Under the pieces are notes generated by a model. That model was not told the DNA's origin. It made no database searches and was given only the letters and a program-made list of their open reading frames with translations. The translations under genes and the position numbers were made by a program. A DNA stretch of 64,000 bases, from contig JAFTFG010000010.1 in the NCBI GenBank assembly GCA_017449675.1, positions 1 to 64,000 of the forward strand. Direction: 5' to 3'. Shown piece by piece: positions 53,501-60,386 of the stretch. Position 1 is the first letter of the stretch. Each line of letters starts with the position of its first letter. The stretch comes from Prevotella sp. (GTDB lineage: Bacteria > Bacteroidota > Bacteroidia > Bacteroidales > Bacteroidaceae).

Positions 53501-53722
53501 TTCGTTGACAAACTCCGCATTGGGGTCAACGGAGGAGAATGCCTCTTGGGAAAACATACTCTTCTGTCCACGTTTCGGCACTATATTCACGTCATAGCCA
53601 AATGGACGTCGTCCGTTGATGACGGTTTCATAATCTATGTTACCGTTCATATCGGTGTCGTAGTAATACATAGGTTCCTCGTACGGATTGTTCAGTACGG
53701 GATTGTCATTGGATACCTGCAT
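50588..53722 (-). CDS. res: Type III restriction enzyme Res subunit (DEAD/DEAH helicase-nuclease)
   Basis: Protein of 1044 residues. Walker A is in AFKMATGTGKTVVMAMLILYNYL (about 170), the DEAH box in IIVINDEAHHCYLP (about 310), and motif VI QVVGRALRRQSYD (about 690). The C-terminal nuclease region shows EYLPTFIVK and LIIECQDFDADGSG, where a PD-(D/E)xK enzyme would have PDF and ExK; Thr and Gln at the two positions raise doubt about nuclease activity. It should translocate or switch on DNA and cut between two inverted sites with Mod. The start lies within the palindrome ATAAGCGCTTAT. Confidence 0.93.
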   Translation of the reverse strand: MQVSNDNPVLNNPYEEPMYYYDTDMNGNIDYETVINGRRPFGYDVNIVPKRGQKSMFSQEAFSSVDPNAEFVNEIRSQVKQWREAGYPKASRITKELLDFWFNNKDRRANLRLFFCQREAVETAVWLNEIAERDPNIGNYIINQLLERRHTVSQDDAYVLPRTAFKMATGTGKTVVMAMLILYNYLNKRANPMDTHYADHFLLCAPGITIRDRLAVLQLDFSQRSNNFERTDYYHQRGLIPPQFEKELGGLNSSITIVNYQQFLPRVFSGKHASPMDGKIVWKDGEMVQQKETEDYSVLLSRVLEKGVKGKRIIVINDEAHHCYLPRNTKDKLDDDERSELKQENETAMVWYEGLRQMKLLGYKLQHVYDLSATPYYLKGSGYPEYSLFPWVVSDFGLVDAIESGLVKIPYLPAYDNTPDLDEPKLRNIYDSIKDKLPKRGIRAQKKKDKEDKVDTSQLAVQAPNLPTLLNTALEQFVKDYEDYDRGLRQAYEAMGTLYTAPPVLIVVCNNTTVSHEVYRDIAGYQDGVNEDGEPRYRHGRFDVFSNYDTMGLPKEKFPTLLIDSSALDEASTRIDDAFKKAYAKEIEDFKHEYANQHGAGSADNLTDADILREVVNTVGKPGKLGGDIKCVVSVSMLTEGWDANTVTHVCGIRAFGSQLLCEQVVGRALRRQSYDLIPYDKLGQEIDRKDLKRYNAENVTYKFPPEYARIIGVPFNTFKGGKTVVTKLQKPKAIIRALPERQKMEIRFPVITGYRSDNVEGTLTADFTGLPKFKLNFHQIPTETVLQTIVNGDQKLLKTDYLELRDSQVVYYFAHLMIREYYTSREHGQQFQKFPDIKKIVETWYNEQLEIVGGDGSTEQKRLVMLWNYKVVLASIMEGVHQANADHEEISAVLNYYNPEGSTTHVYRPTNKTVWPTQKSHVNLIIAEDNSWQQIAAKTLDQMDCVESWVKNTYLGFRIPYVVGDENKEYLPTFIVKTKDVNLIIECQDFDADGSGNKEAKRHYLKDYWIPAANNLKTYGRWDLLEIKDIDQLKSEILKAISQ

Positions 53723-53732
53723 AAGCGCTTAT
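53721..53732. promoter_or_regulatory. 12-bp palindrome over the res start codon
   Basis: ATAAGCGCTTAT (53721-53732) is a perfect palindrome. A wider pairing of GCATAA (53719-53724) with TTATGC (53736-53741) is also possible. Both include part of the res start codon, so the site could be an operator or an mRNA hairpin that hides the start. Confidence 0.4.
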
Positions 53733-53751
53733 CGTTTATGCGCTGCTCTCT

Positions 53752-53985
53752 AAAAAACAAAAGCCTGACCTATAAACACAGAAACGTGGACGAAGTTCGC
53801 CCGCATTCCAGGTGTTTGGTCAGACCTTACAGGAAACAAATCAACGTCCACGCATATCGTGAACGTCTGCTTGTTTTACCTGTATTCTTCTGCGACCAAA
53901 CTTCGGAATGTCTAATAAACAGCAAACGCTTTAATTTTACCCACAAAAATACATCACCCACTTTCGCTAAAGCATTCGGGCAATG
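53752..53985 (-). ncRNA. Putative structured RNA with a long bulged hairpin (6S-like architecture)
   Basis: Reverse-strand RNA between dnaB and res. Nested pairings in forward coordinates: 53843-53852 with 53858-53867 (tip, 5-nt loop); 53834-53839 with 53871-53876; 53829-53833 with 53879-53883; 53815-53821 with 53894-53900; 53804-53809 with 53905-53910; 53795-53800 with 53922-53927. Internal loops separate the stems. Read on the reverse strand, three positions are G.U or U.G pairs that would be A/C mismatches on the forward strand, which argues for reverse-strand transcription. A -7 box TAAATTTG (53999-53992) precedes it, and a T-rich end (TTTTGTTTTTT, near 53762-53752) follows. The layout recalls 6S RNA, but no conserved sequence confirms it. 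Confidence 0.5.
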
Positions 53986-54016
53986 CATTGGCAAATTTAC
54001 AACTTATTTCTGAAAC

Positions 54017-54054
54017 AAAAAAGAAAAAGACAAGGATTTTGAATAAAATCCTTG
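54017..54054 (-). terminator. dnaB terminator
   Basis: Perfect 10-bp stem CAAGGATTTT / AAAATCCTTG (54031-54054), loop of 4 nt. On the reverse strand it is followed by TCTTTTTCTTTTTT. Confidence 0.9.
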
Positions 54055-54082
54055 CCTAGAATGTATGAAGGGAGACGGTGTG

Positions 54083-55621
54083 TCAGAAAGGAAGGGGACC
54101 ACTGTTATCGTAGTTATCAAAGGGTGACTGGTCGGCAGGATCATTCGGTTGTCCATTGACCCTGCTGGCAACAATCTCCCCTTCGTTCTCATTCCCCGTC
54201 GAGCGTTTATGACTACCCAGACGACTGTCCTCCGGATTCTCGAAACGTGTGAACTCACCACGGAAGGTCAGGAGGACATCACCTGTAGCACCCTTACGAT
54301 GCTTGGCGATGATAATCTGTGCCATACCGTGCAGGTCACGACCATTGTCATCCTGATAGATATGGTAATACTCAGGACGGTGGACAAAGAGTACCATATC
54401 CGCATCCTGCTCGATGGCTCCCGACTCACGCAAGTCTGACAGTTGCGGACGCTTACCCTCCAGTCCCTCACGGCTCTCCACACCACGATTCAACTGTGAG
54501 AGGGCAATGATAGGGATGTTCAACTCCTTGGCCAAGCCCTTCAGTGAACGACTGATTGTCGACACCTCTTCCTGACGACTGGAGAAACGCATACCATTGG
54601 CATTCATCAACTGTAAGTAGTCTATCATTATGATCTGTACGCCATGCTCACGTACCAGTCGGCGGGCCTTCGTCCGCAGTTCGAAGACGGAAAGGCCGGG
54701 AGTATCATCAATATACAGTGGTGCCCCCAACAGGTTCGTCACATTCTTATCCAGACGATCCCATTCGTCAGGATGCAACTGTCCGTTCAGAATCTTTGAA
54801 CCCTGTATCTCACAGACATTGGATATCAGACGGTTGACCAACTGGGTGTTACTCATCTCAAGCGAGAAGAACGCCATCGGCACCTGATAGTCGGCAGCAA
54901 TATTCTTGGCCATCGAGAGGGCGAAAGAGGTCTTACCCATCGCAGGACGACCGGCAACAATCACCAAGTCAGACGGTTGCCATCCACTGGTAAGATCATC
55001 CAGTTTATGATAACCAGTGGGCACACCCGTCAGTCCGTCTTTGTTAGCGGAGGCTTTCTGGATGACATCAATAGCATTCTTGATGACTGGGTCTATCTGC
55101 GTATAGTCCTTCTTCATATTCTTCTGCGAGAGTTCGAAGAGGGAACCTTCGGCCTCCTGCATCAGGTCATCGATATCAATGGTCTCATCGAAAGCCTTTG
55201 TCTCTATAAAACTCGCATAGGAGATCAACTGACGCGCCAGAAACTTCTGGGCGATGATACGGGCATGATACTCAACATTGGCAGATGATGCCACCCGTGA
55301 GGAGATTTCCGTCACATAGGCCGGTCCACCCACATCCTCCAAGTCACCCTGCTTGGCCAACTGCTCTGTGACCGTCCATACGTCAACAGGCTGTTCTTTC
55401 ATTTCCAATTCACGGATGGCCTCATACACCTTCTGGTTACGAGGCTCATAGAAACTCTCCGGATAGAGCATCTCACAGACAACGGTATAGGCATCCTTGT
55501 CAATCATCAAGGCACCCAGTACGGCCCGTTCTATCTCCGTAGCCTGCGGTTGTACATGGGCATAAGTGTTGTCTGTCTGCTGCGTTCTACGTGTTCTGCG
55601 CTGATTATTCTGTTCTGGCAT
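54083..55621 (-). CDS. dnaB: Replicative DNA helicase
   Basis: Protein of 512 residues. The N-terminal DnaB domain (ATEIERAVLGALMIDKDAYTVVCEMLYPESFY) is followed by the RecA-like helicase with Walker A GRPAMGKTSFALSMAKNIA, MIDYLQLMNANG, SQLNRGVESREGLEGKRPQLSDLRESGAIEQDADMVLFVHRPEYY, and the Arg finger region. The C-terminal ~45 residues are acidic and Asn/Asp-rich (NDPADQSPFDNYDNSGPLPF), as in Bacteroidales DnaB. It unwinds DNA at the fork. The start is chosen at 55621; it is directly preceded by a 14-bp repeat that fills the spacer to nadE. A strong terminator follows. Confidence 0.96.
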   Translation of the reverse strand: MPEQNNQRRTRRTQQTDNTYAHVQPQATEIERAVLGALMIDKDAYTVVCEMLYPESFYEPRNQKVYEAIRELEMKEQPVDVWTVTEQLAKQGDLEDVGGPAYVTEISSRVASSANVEYHARIIAQKFLARQLISYASFIETKAFDETIDIDDLMQEAEGSLFELSQKNMKKDYTQIDPVIKNAIDVIQKASANKDGLTGVPTGYHKLDDLTSGWQPSDLVIVAGRPAMGKTSFALSMAKNIAADYQVPMAFFSLEMSNTQLVNRLISNVCEIQGSKILNGQLHPDEWDRLDKNVTNLLGAPLYIDDTPGLSVFELRTKARRLVREHGVQIIMIDYLQLMNANGMRFSSRQEEVSTISRSLKGLAKELNIPIIALSQLNRGVESREGLEGKRPQLSDLRESGAIEQDADMVLFVHRPEYYHIYQDDNGRDLHGMAQIIIAKHRKGATGDVLLTFRGEFTRFENPEDSRLGSHKRSTGNENEGEIVASRVNGQPNDPADQSPFDNYDNSGPLPF

Positions 55622-55660
55622 TAAACGTTATACATTAAACGTTAAACATTTTACATTTAT
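55621..55660. repeat. 14-bp tandem repeat filling the nadE-dnaB spacer
   Basis: On the reverse strand ATGT(T/A)TAACGTTTA occurs twice in tandem and the dnaB ATG begins the next unit. A partial copy (AATGTAAA) precedes them. Nearly the whole 40-bp spacer is repeat. Confidence 0.75.
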
Positions 55661-55662
55661 TC

Positions 55663-57585
55663 TTATAGTGCTTCGCACTCTTTCAACCAAAGTGCACTGG
55701 AGGCATCACTCGGCATGCGCCAGTCACCACGAGGAGAGAGGCTCACGCTACCCACCTTCGGACCGTCAGGCAGACAAGAACGCTTGAACTGCTGGTTGAA
55801 GAAACGGCGGAAGAAGGTGGTCAACCATTTCTTGATCACTTCTTTCTCATATTTCTCCTTGAAGGCATTCGTAGCCAGGAAGAAGATCTTGGCAGGACGG
55901 AATCCGAAACGGAGGAAGTAATAGAGGAAGAAGTCATGCAACTCATAAGGTCCTACCAGATCCTCCGTCTTCTGTTTGATATTCCCCTCTGCATCAGCAG
56001 GAGTCAACTCTGGCGAGATCGGGGTATCGATAATATCCAGCAAGGTATCCTTCTGGGCTTTGAACGATGGCTGGCCGGCAATATACTTGATCAGGTATTG
56101 GATGAGTGTCTTGGGGATACTGGCATTGACACCATACATCGACATGTGGTCACCATTATAGGTAGCCCATCCGAGAGCCAGTTCCGAGAGGTCACCCGTA
56201 CCCACCACCATCGCATTGAGTTGGTTGGCCAGGTCCATCAGTATCTGCGTTCGCTCACGAGCCTGTGAGTTCTCATAGGTCGTATCATGCTTCTTAATAT
56301 CATGGCCGATATCCTCAAAATGCTGCTTCACGGCCTTGGCAATGGAAATCTCCATCTGTGAGATATTGAGGGTCTGCATGAGGGATGTCGCATTATCATG
56401 GGTGCGGTCTGTAGTACCAAAACCGGGCATCGTCACCCCAATGATTCCCTTACGGTCGAGTCCCAGTTTATCAAAGGTACGCACACATACCAATAAAGCC
56501 AGGGTAGAGTCCAGACCTCCACTGATTCCTAACACCACATGCTCACAATTCGTATGGACCAACCGCTTGGCCAGTCCTGCCGTCTGGATATTGAGAATCT
56601 CCTCGCAGGTCTCTTGCATCTCCTCTTCCTGGGGAATGAAGGGATGAGGATTGACTGGTCGCAACAACTGGAAGTCAGGCAGTTCCACCGCTTTACACTC
56701 CACCACATGAGCAATGGCATTCCGCTGGGCATTGATAAAGGTGGAATTGGTATGACGCTCTGTACGTAACCTGTCGACATCAATCTGCGTCACCTGCAAC
56801 TGTGGCTGGAAGGAATAACGCTCCCCTTCCACCAACAGACGACCGTTCTCAAAGATCATGGCATTACCACCATAGACGACATCCTGCGTCGACTCGCCAA
56901 AGCCACAGGAGGAATAGACATAACCACTGATTGTACGGGCACTCTGCTGAGCAATGAGGGAACGCAGATAACGATGCTTCCCGATCAACTCATCGCTCGC
57001 CGAACAGTTGAGGATGATATCTGCTCCTGCCATCGTCAGGTTATTACTGGGCGGTACGGGGGCCCATACATCCTCACAGATCTCCACGCCGAACTTCACT
57101 CCGCTATCCGTCTGGAAGATCATGGGCTCTGCGGATATCCTGACAGGAGTACCTGCCAGATAGAGATCCGTAGGATTCAGGTCTTGAGCCGAAGCGAACC
57201 AACGCTTCTCGTAGAACTCATTATAGTTAGGAAGGTAGGTCTTTGGCACCAAACCTAACAAGAGACCGCTCTGAATAACGGCAGCACAGTTGAGCAAGAG
57301 ACCGCCTACCTGTACGGGAAGGCCCACCACACAGATCACATTCAACTTATGGGTGAAGTCCAACAGGTTCATCAGTCCTTCCTCAGCCTTGGCCAGCAAC
57401 AGTTGTTCCTTGAAGAGGTCCTGACAACTATATCCTGTGATGGCGAGTTCCGGGAAGCAGAGCAGTTCTACACCCTGCCCTTCCGCATTGGCAATCAGTT
57501 TCTCAATCTCGAGTACGTTAAACTCGACATCGGCCACTTTAACGGCAGGCACGGCTGCTGCCACAGTAATCAGTCCATGTTTCAT
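55663..57585 (-). CDS. nadE: Glutamine-dependent NAD+ synthetase
   Basis: Protein of 640 residues. The N-terminal nitrilase-type glutaminase (about 1-270) shows catalytic Glu in LLCFPELAITGYSCQDLF, Lys in LVPKTYLPNYNEFYEKRWF, and the Cys region VEICEDVW with ILNCSAS. The C-terminal synthetase has the P-loop LGISGGLDSTLALLVCVRTFD, GTGDLSELALGWATYNGDHM, and RRFFNQQFKRSCLPDGPKVGSVSLSPRGDWRMPSDA. It makes NAD+ from deamido-NAD+, ATP and glutamine in the cytosol. It lies between queA (12 bp) and dnaB (41 bp), apparently one transcript. Confidence 0.96.
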   Translation of the reverse strand: MKHGLITVAAAVPAVKVADVEFNVLEIEKLIANAEGQGVELLCFPELAITGYSCQDLFKEQLLLAKAEEGLMNLLDFTHKLNVICVVGLPVQVGGLLLNCAAVIQSGLLLGLVPKTYLPNYNEFYEKRWFASAQDLNPTDLYLAGTPVRISAEPMIFQTDSGVKFGVEICEDVWAPVPPSNNLTMAGADIILNCSASDELIGKHRYLRSLIAQQSARTISGYVYSSCGFGESTQDVVYGGNAMIFENGRLLVEGERYSFQPQLQVTQIDVDRLRTERHTNSTFINAQRNAIAHVVECKAVELPDFQLLRPVNPHPFIPQEEEMQETCEEILNIQTAGLAKRLVHTNCEHVVLGISGGLDSTLALLVCVRTFDKLGLDRKGIIGVTMPGFGTTDRTHDNATSLMQTLNISQMEISIAKAVKQHFEDIGHDIKKHDTTYENSQARERTQILMDLANQLNAMVVGTGDLSELALGWATYNGDHMSMYGVNASIPKTLIQYLIKYIAGQPSFKAQKDTLLDIIDTPISPELTPADAEGNIKQKTEDLVGPYELHDFFLYYFLRFGFRPAKIFFLATNAFKEKYEKEVIKKWLTTFFRRFFNQQFKRSCLPDGPKVGSVSLSPRGDWRMPSDASSALWLKECEAL

Positions 57586-57597
57586 ATCTTTAATCTT

Positions 57598-58812
57598 TTA
57601 AGGTATCAATAGGGATGAATCACCATAACTCAGAAAACGGAAGTCGTGAGCCAAGGCGTAGTCGTAGATGCGCCGCCAGTCACCATTGACAAAAGCACTG
57701 ACCAGCAGCAAGAGGGTACTCTGCGGCTGATGGAAATTGGTGACGAGCATCTTGACAATATGATAACGATAACCAGGGGCTATGATAATCTGGGTGGAGG
57801 AATGGAGCGTGGTGAGCGCATGACGGTCCATCCAGTCTATCAAAGCCTGAAGGACAACTCTTACATCTTCCTTTTCACCTCTTCCATCATACGGCTCCCA
57901 CTGGTTGACATGCAACTCCTCTTCTGTGATATCGGGGTTGACCATCACTTTGAGACCCATATAATACAGGCTCTCCAATGTACGCACACTCGTCGTTCCT
58001 ACGGCGATGGCCCGGGCATCATGGGCTATCAGGCGCTCCAGCGTATGACGACGCACGGCAATATATTCCGTATGCATCTCATGACCTGCTATCGCCTCAC
58101 TCTTCACGGGGCGGAACGTACCAGCCCCCACGTGGAGGGTCAGTTCCTCCCGCTCAATACCATGTGCATCAAGATCGGCAAGGACCCGTTCCGTGAAATG
58201 CAGTCCGGCCGTCGGAGCAGCCACACTACCCTTGATCTTGGAGTACACCGTCTGGTAGGTCGTCTTGTCACTTTCCTGTGTCTCACGATTCAGATAGGGA
58301 GGAATAGGCAGTTCACCTATCACATCAATGATATCGGCAAAGGGCACGTCACCGTTCCACTCGAAATGGATCATCTGACTCGTTCCTTGTTCCCCAAGTC
58401 GTGATGCTTTAATTTCTAATTCCTCATTCCTAATTTCTAATTTGCGTATGAGTGCACCTTCCTTCCATTTCTTCAGGTTGCCCACCAGACAGAGCCATGT
58501 ACACTCCCCTCGGGTCTGAAACATCTGCTCATAATCCGCAGGGACTGCGGGCTCTAATAGGAATACCTCAATCAAAGCACCTGTGTCTTTATGGAAATGC
58601 AGACGGGCCTGGATCACCTTCGTATTGTTAAATACCATCAGGGCTTTGGACGGAAGATACTGGGGAAGGTTGTAGAACACATCCTCTCCTACCTCACCGC
58701 TCTTATATATCAGTAACTTCGAGTGATCACGCTCCGCCATGGGAAACTTCGCAATGCGCTCATCGGGCAATGCGTAGTTGTAATCACGTATCTGTATCTC
58801 TTTTGTATTCAT
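57598..58812 (-). CDS. queA: S-adenosylmethionine:tRNA ribosyltransferase-isomerase
   Basis: Protein of 404 residues. YNYALPDERIAKFPMAERDHSKLLIY at the start, NTKVIQARL, the GSVAAPTAGLHFTERVLADL signature (about 205-225), HVGAGTFRPVKSE, GTTSVRTLES and NFHQPQSTLLLLVSAF are family blocks. It transfers ribose from SAM to preQ1-tRNA in queuosine synthesis. An in-frame low-complexity piece (LEIRNEELEIK, coded near 58405-58445) sits in a variable loop and has the composition of intergenic spacer repeats. The promoter lies only about 10 bp before the start. Confidence 0.95.
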   Translation of the reverse strand: MNTKEIQIRDYNYALPDERIAKFPMAERDHSKLLIYKSGEVGEDVFYNLPQYLPSKALMVFNNTKVIQARLHFHKDTGALIEVFLLEPAVPADYEQMFQTRGECTWLCLVGNLKKWKEGALIRKLEIRNEELEIKASRLGEQGTSQMIHFEWNGDVPFADIIDVIGELPIPPYLNRETQESDKTTYQTVYSKIKGSVAAPTAGLHFTERVLADLDAHGIEREELTLHVGAGTFRPVKSEAIAGHEMHTEYIAVRRHTLERLIAHDARAIAVGTTSVRTLESLYYMGLKVMVNPDITEEELHVNQWEPYDGRGEKEDVRVVLQALIDWMDRHALTTLHSSTQIIIAPGYRYHIVKMLVTNFHQPQSTLLLLVSAFVNGDWRRIYDYALAHDFRFLSYGDSSLLIP

Positions 58813-58822
58813 AAAGCAGGGA

Positions 58823-58853
58823 CAAAGGTAGCATTATTCTCCTAAATTATCAA
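58823..58853 (-). promoter_or_regulatory. queA promoter
   Basis: Reverse-strand CTTG (58854-58851), a 20-bp spacer, TACCTTTG (58830-58823). Transcription should begin within about 4-8 nt of the queA ATG at 58812. Confidence 0.65.
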
Positions 58854-58902
58854 GAATTTAAGGAAAAAGTTACGGAGAAAATTGAAATTCTCTTCAACTC
58901 TT

Positions 58903-59463
58903 TCAGTAGTTTCTATTGCGGATGACTCGGCAAGGATTGCCTACTGCCACAGAATCGGAGGGAATGTCTTTTACCACCACACTTCCTGCACCAATGACAC
59001 AACGGTCGCCTATCGTTACTCCAGGACAGACCGTCACACCGCCCCCCAGCCAGCAGTCTTCACCAACAGTTATCGGAGAGCATCGCTCTATGGGCTTTCG
59101 GCGCTCGACGTAATCCATAGGATGATTCGGAGTCAGGAACTGGCAGTTCGGACCAATCTGGGTATTGGAACCTATGGTGATAATACCTCCGTCGAGCATG
59201 GTGCCGTTGTAGTTGATAAATACATTCTCACCCAGTTTGATGCCATGTCCGTGGTCGCAATGGAATGGTGGCGCTACCGTGGATGATTCAGGAATACCGG
59301 GAATCAAATCTTCTATCGTCTTCCTGTAGTCATCATCCTCTACAGTCATGGTTTGCAGTTTCGCACAAAGATGCTTGGCTTTGTAGTAACTCGCCAGACA
59401 TTCTTCGCTTGTAAAGTCGTAGAACTCTTCGCTGCGCATCTTTTCAAATTCTGTCATAGTCAT
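58903..59463 (-). CDS. Sugar O-acetyltransferase (maltose/galactoside acetyltransferase type)
   Basis: Protein of 186 residues. The N-terminal Mac domain (MTMTEFEKMRSEEFYDFTSEECLASYYKAKHLCAKL) is followed by a left-handed beta-helix with hexapeptide repeats (LDGGIITIGSNTQIGPNCQFLTPNHPMD, WLGGGVTVCPGVTIGDRCVIGAGSVVVKDIPSDSVAVGNPCRVI). The catalytic His is in FLTPNHP. It transfers acetyl from acetyl-CoA to sugars in the cytosol; the natural acceptor in this group is often unknown. The start may be at Met1 or Met3. Confidence 0.93.
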   Translation of the reverse strand: MTMTEFEKMRSEEFYDFTSEECLASYYKAKHLCAKLQTMTVEDDDYRKTIEDLIPGIPESSTVAPPFHCDHGHGIKLGENVFINYNGTMLDGGIITIGSNTQIGPNCQFLTPNHPMDYVERRKPIERCSPITVGEDCWLGGGVTVCPGVTIGDRCVIGAGSVVVKDIPSDSVAVGNPCRVIRNRNY

Positions 59464-59597
59464 GTCATTTACATAAATTCACTTAAAACTGAGCACAAAG
59501 ATGGTGCAAATCGAATGCAAAGAACTTGTTTTTGCTGAGATGCAGCCCATTTTCGCAACTTTTATTGCAAAAGTAATCATAAATGCCGTAAATTCGC

Positions 59598-59605
59598 TAT
59601 TTTTG
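59598..59605 (+). promoter_or_regulatory. -7 promoter element for the rhodanese gene
   Basis: TATTTTTG 25 bp before ATG 59631. The -33 box is unclear. Confidence 0.4.
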
Positions 59606-59630
59606 CAAAAAAAATGAGAATTATTAGGAT

Positions 59631-60014
59631 ATGAAGAAGATATTGACCTGTTTATTGGCTGTGCTAGGGCTGAATACTGCCTGTGGCCAACAGAACTTTG
59701 AGAACACCGATGTTCAGGGATTTGCAGAACTTATTGCAGATTCCAGTGTAGTTATCCTTGACGTAAGAACCGCTGCCGAATATGCGGAAGGGCATATTCA
59801 AGGGGCGATCCTCATTGACCAGGGACAGAGTGATTTTGTAGAGAAGGCAAAGGCAACACTCCCTACCGATAAGACTATTGCTGTGTATTGCCGTAGTGGT
59901 CGCCGTTCAGCCAATGCTGCCGGAAGACTGGCAGATGTCGGCTACAAGTGCGTAAATCTCAAAGGTGGTATCATGGCTTGGCAAGAAGCCAATATGCCTG
60001 TAACGATCAAATAG
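59631..60014 (+). CDS. Exported rhodanese-like domain protein
   Basis: Protein of 127 residues. The signal peptide (MKKILTCLLAVLGLNTACGQQ) may be a lipoprotein signal with Cys18. One rhodanese domain: VVILDVRTAAEYAEGHIQGAILIDQ, then the active-site loop YCRSGRRSANAAGRL with catalytic Cys, and NLKGGIMAWQ. It may carry sulfur or act in thiol redox chemistry in the periplasm. Single-gene unit; the downstream gene is on the other strand. Confidence 0.9.
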   Translation: MKKILTCLLAVLGLNTACGQQNFENTDVQGFAELIADSSVVILDVRTAAEYAEGHIQGAILIDQGQSDFVEKAKATLPTDKTIAVYCRSGRRSANAAGRLADVGYKCVNLKGGIMAWQEANMPVTIK

Positions 60015-60018
60015 AAGA

Positions 60019-60243
60019 CTATAATCGAAAGACCAGTATCTTATGGTAGCCGTCACGGGTCAGCGTCAGCATTGACAGGGCGATTTCCTTCATGTTGTTG
60101 GCCTGTCCCAGCAGACGAATAAGGGTCATCCTCGCCCTACGAAAGGTGAGGACGAGAAACCGCTGCTCTATGTGCGCCCAGCCAAGGGACGCAAGAGGAG
60201 TTTGCAGGCACCTTTCTCCCACTTTGCAGGCATCTTTCTCCAC
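60019..60243 (-). other. Uncertain open reading frame, possible gene remnant
   Basis: A 74-codon frame whose start lies in a 22-bp repeat. Its C-terminal part (FRRARMTLIRLLGQANNMKEIALSMLTLTRDGYHKILVF) has protein-like composition, but the first 20 residues come from repeat DNA. I recognise no family. It could be the tail of a lost gene fused to a repeat. Confidence 0.2.
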
Positions 60244-60244
60244 C
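60201..60244. repeat. Two-unit 22-bp tandem repeat
   Basis: Two adjacent 22-bp units (60201-60222, 60223-60244), both TTTGCAGGCA(C/T)CTTTCTCC with small differences at the end. The GGCACCTTTC motif also occurs at 899. Confidence 0.75.
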
Positions 60245-60293
60245 TACACATGGGAGGGGAGGTAAATTTGAATTTATGCTTGTCTACGTCGTG

Positions 60294-60386
60294 TTACTCT
60301 CCCCAATAAAATAATTTCATGAGTTTCTTCATGAACACAGTGAATGTGCCTTCTCGGGTGCCGTCAACATTCAAGATGATGCTCAT
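60294..60386 (-). CDS. Candidate 30-residue small protein coupled to the WbuC-MsrA gene
   Basis: ATG 60386 overlaps the stop of the WbuC-MsrA gene (ATGA), and the frame ends at TAA 60294. The peptide begins MSIILNVDGTREGTFTV and is basic and aromatic near the end (FMKKLMKLFYWGE). The 4-bp overlap suggests translational coupling. No family is known. Confidence 0.35.
   Translation of the reverse strand: MSIILNVDGTREGTFTVFMKKLMKLFYWGE

Noticed and set aside
53546..54013. Forward-strand 155-codon frame across the dnaB-res gap
   Set aside because: It begins inside res on the wrong strand, crosses the hairpin RNA region and has no protein-like features.
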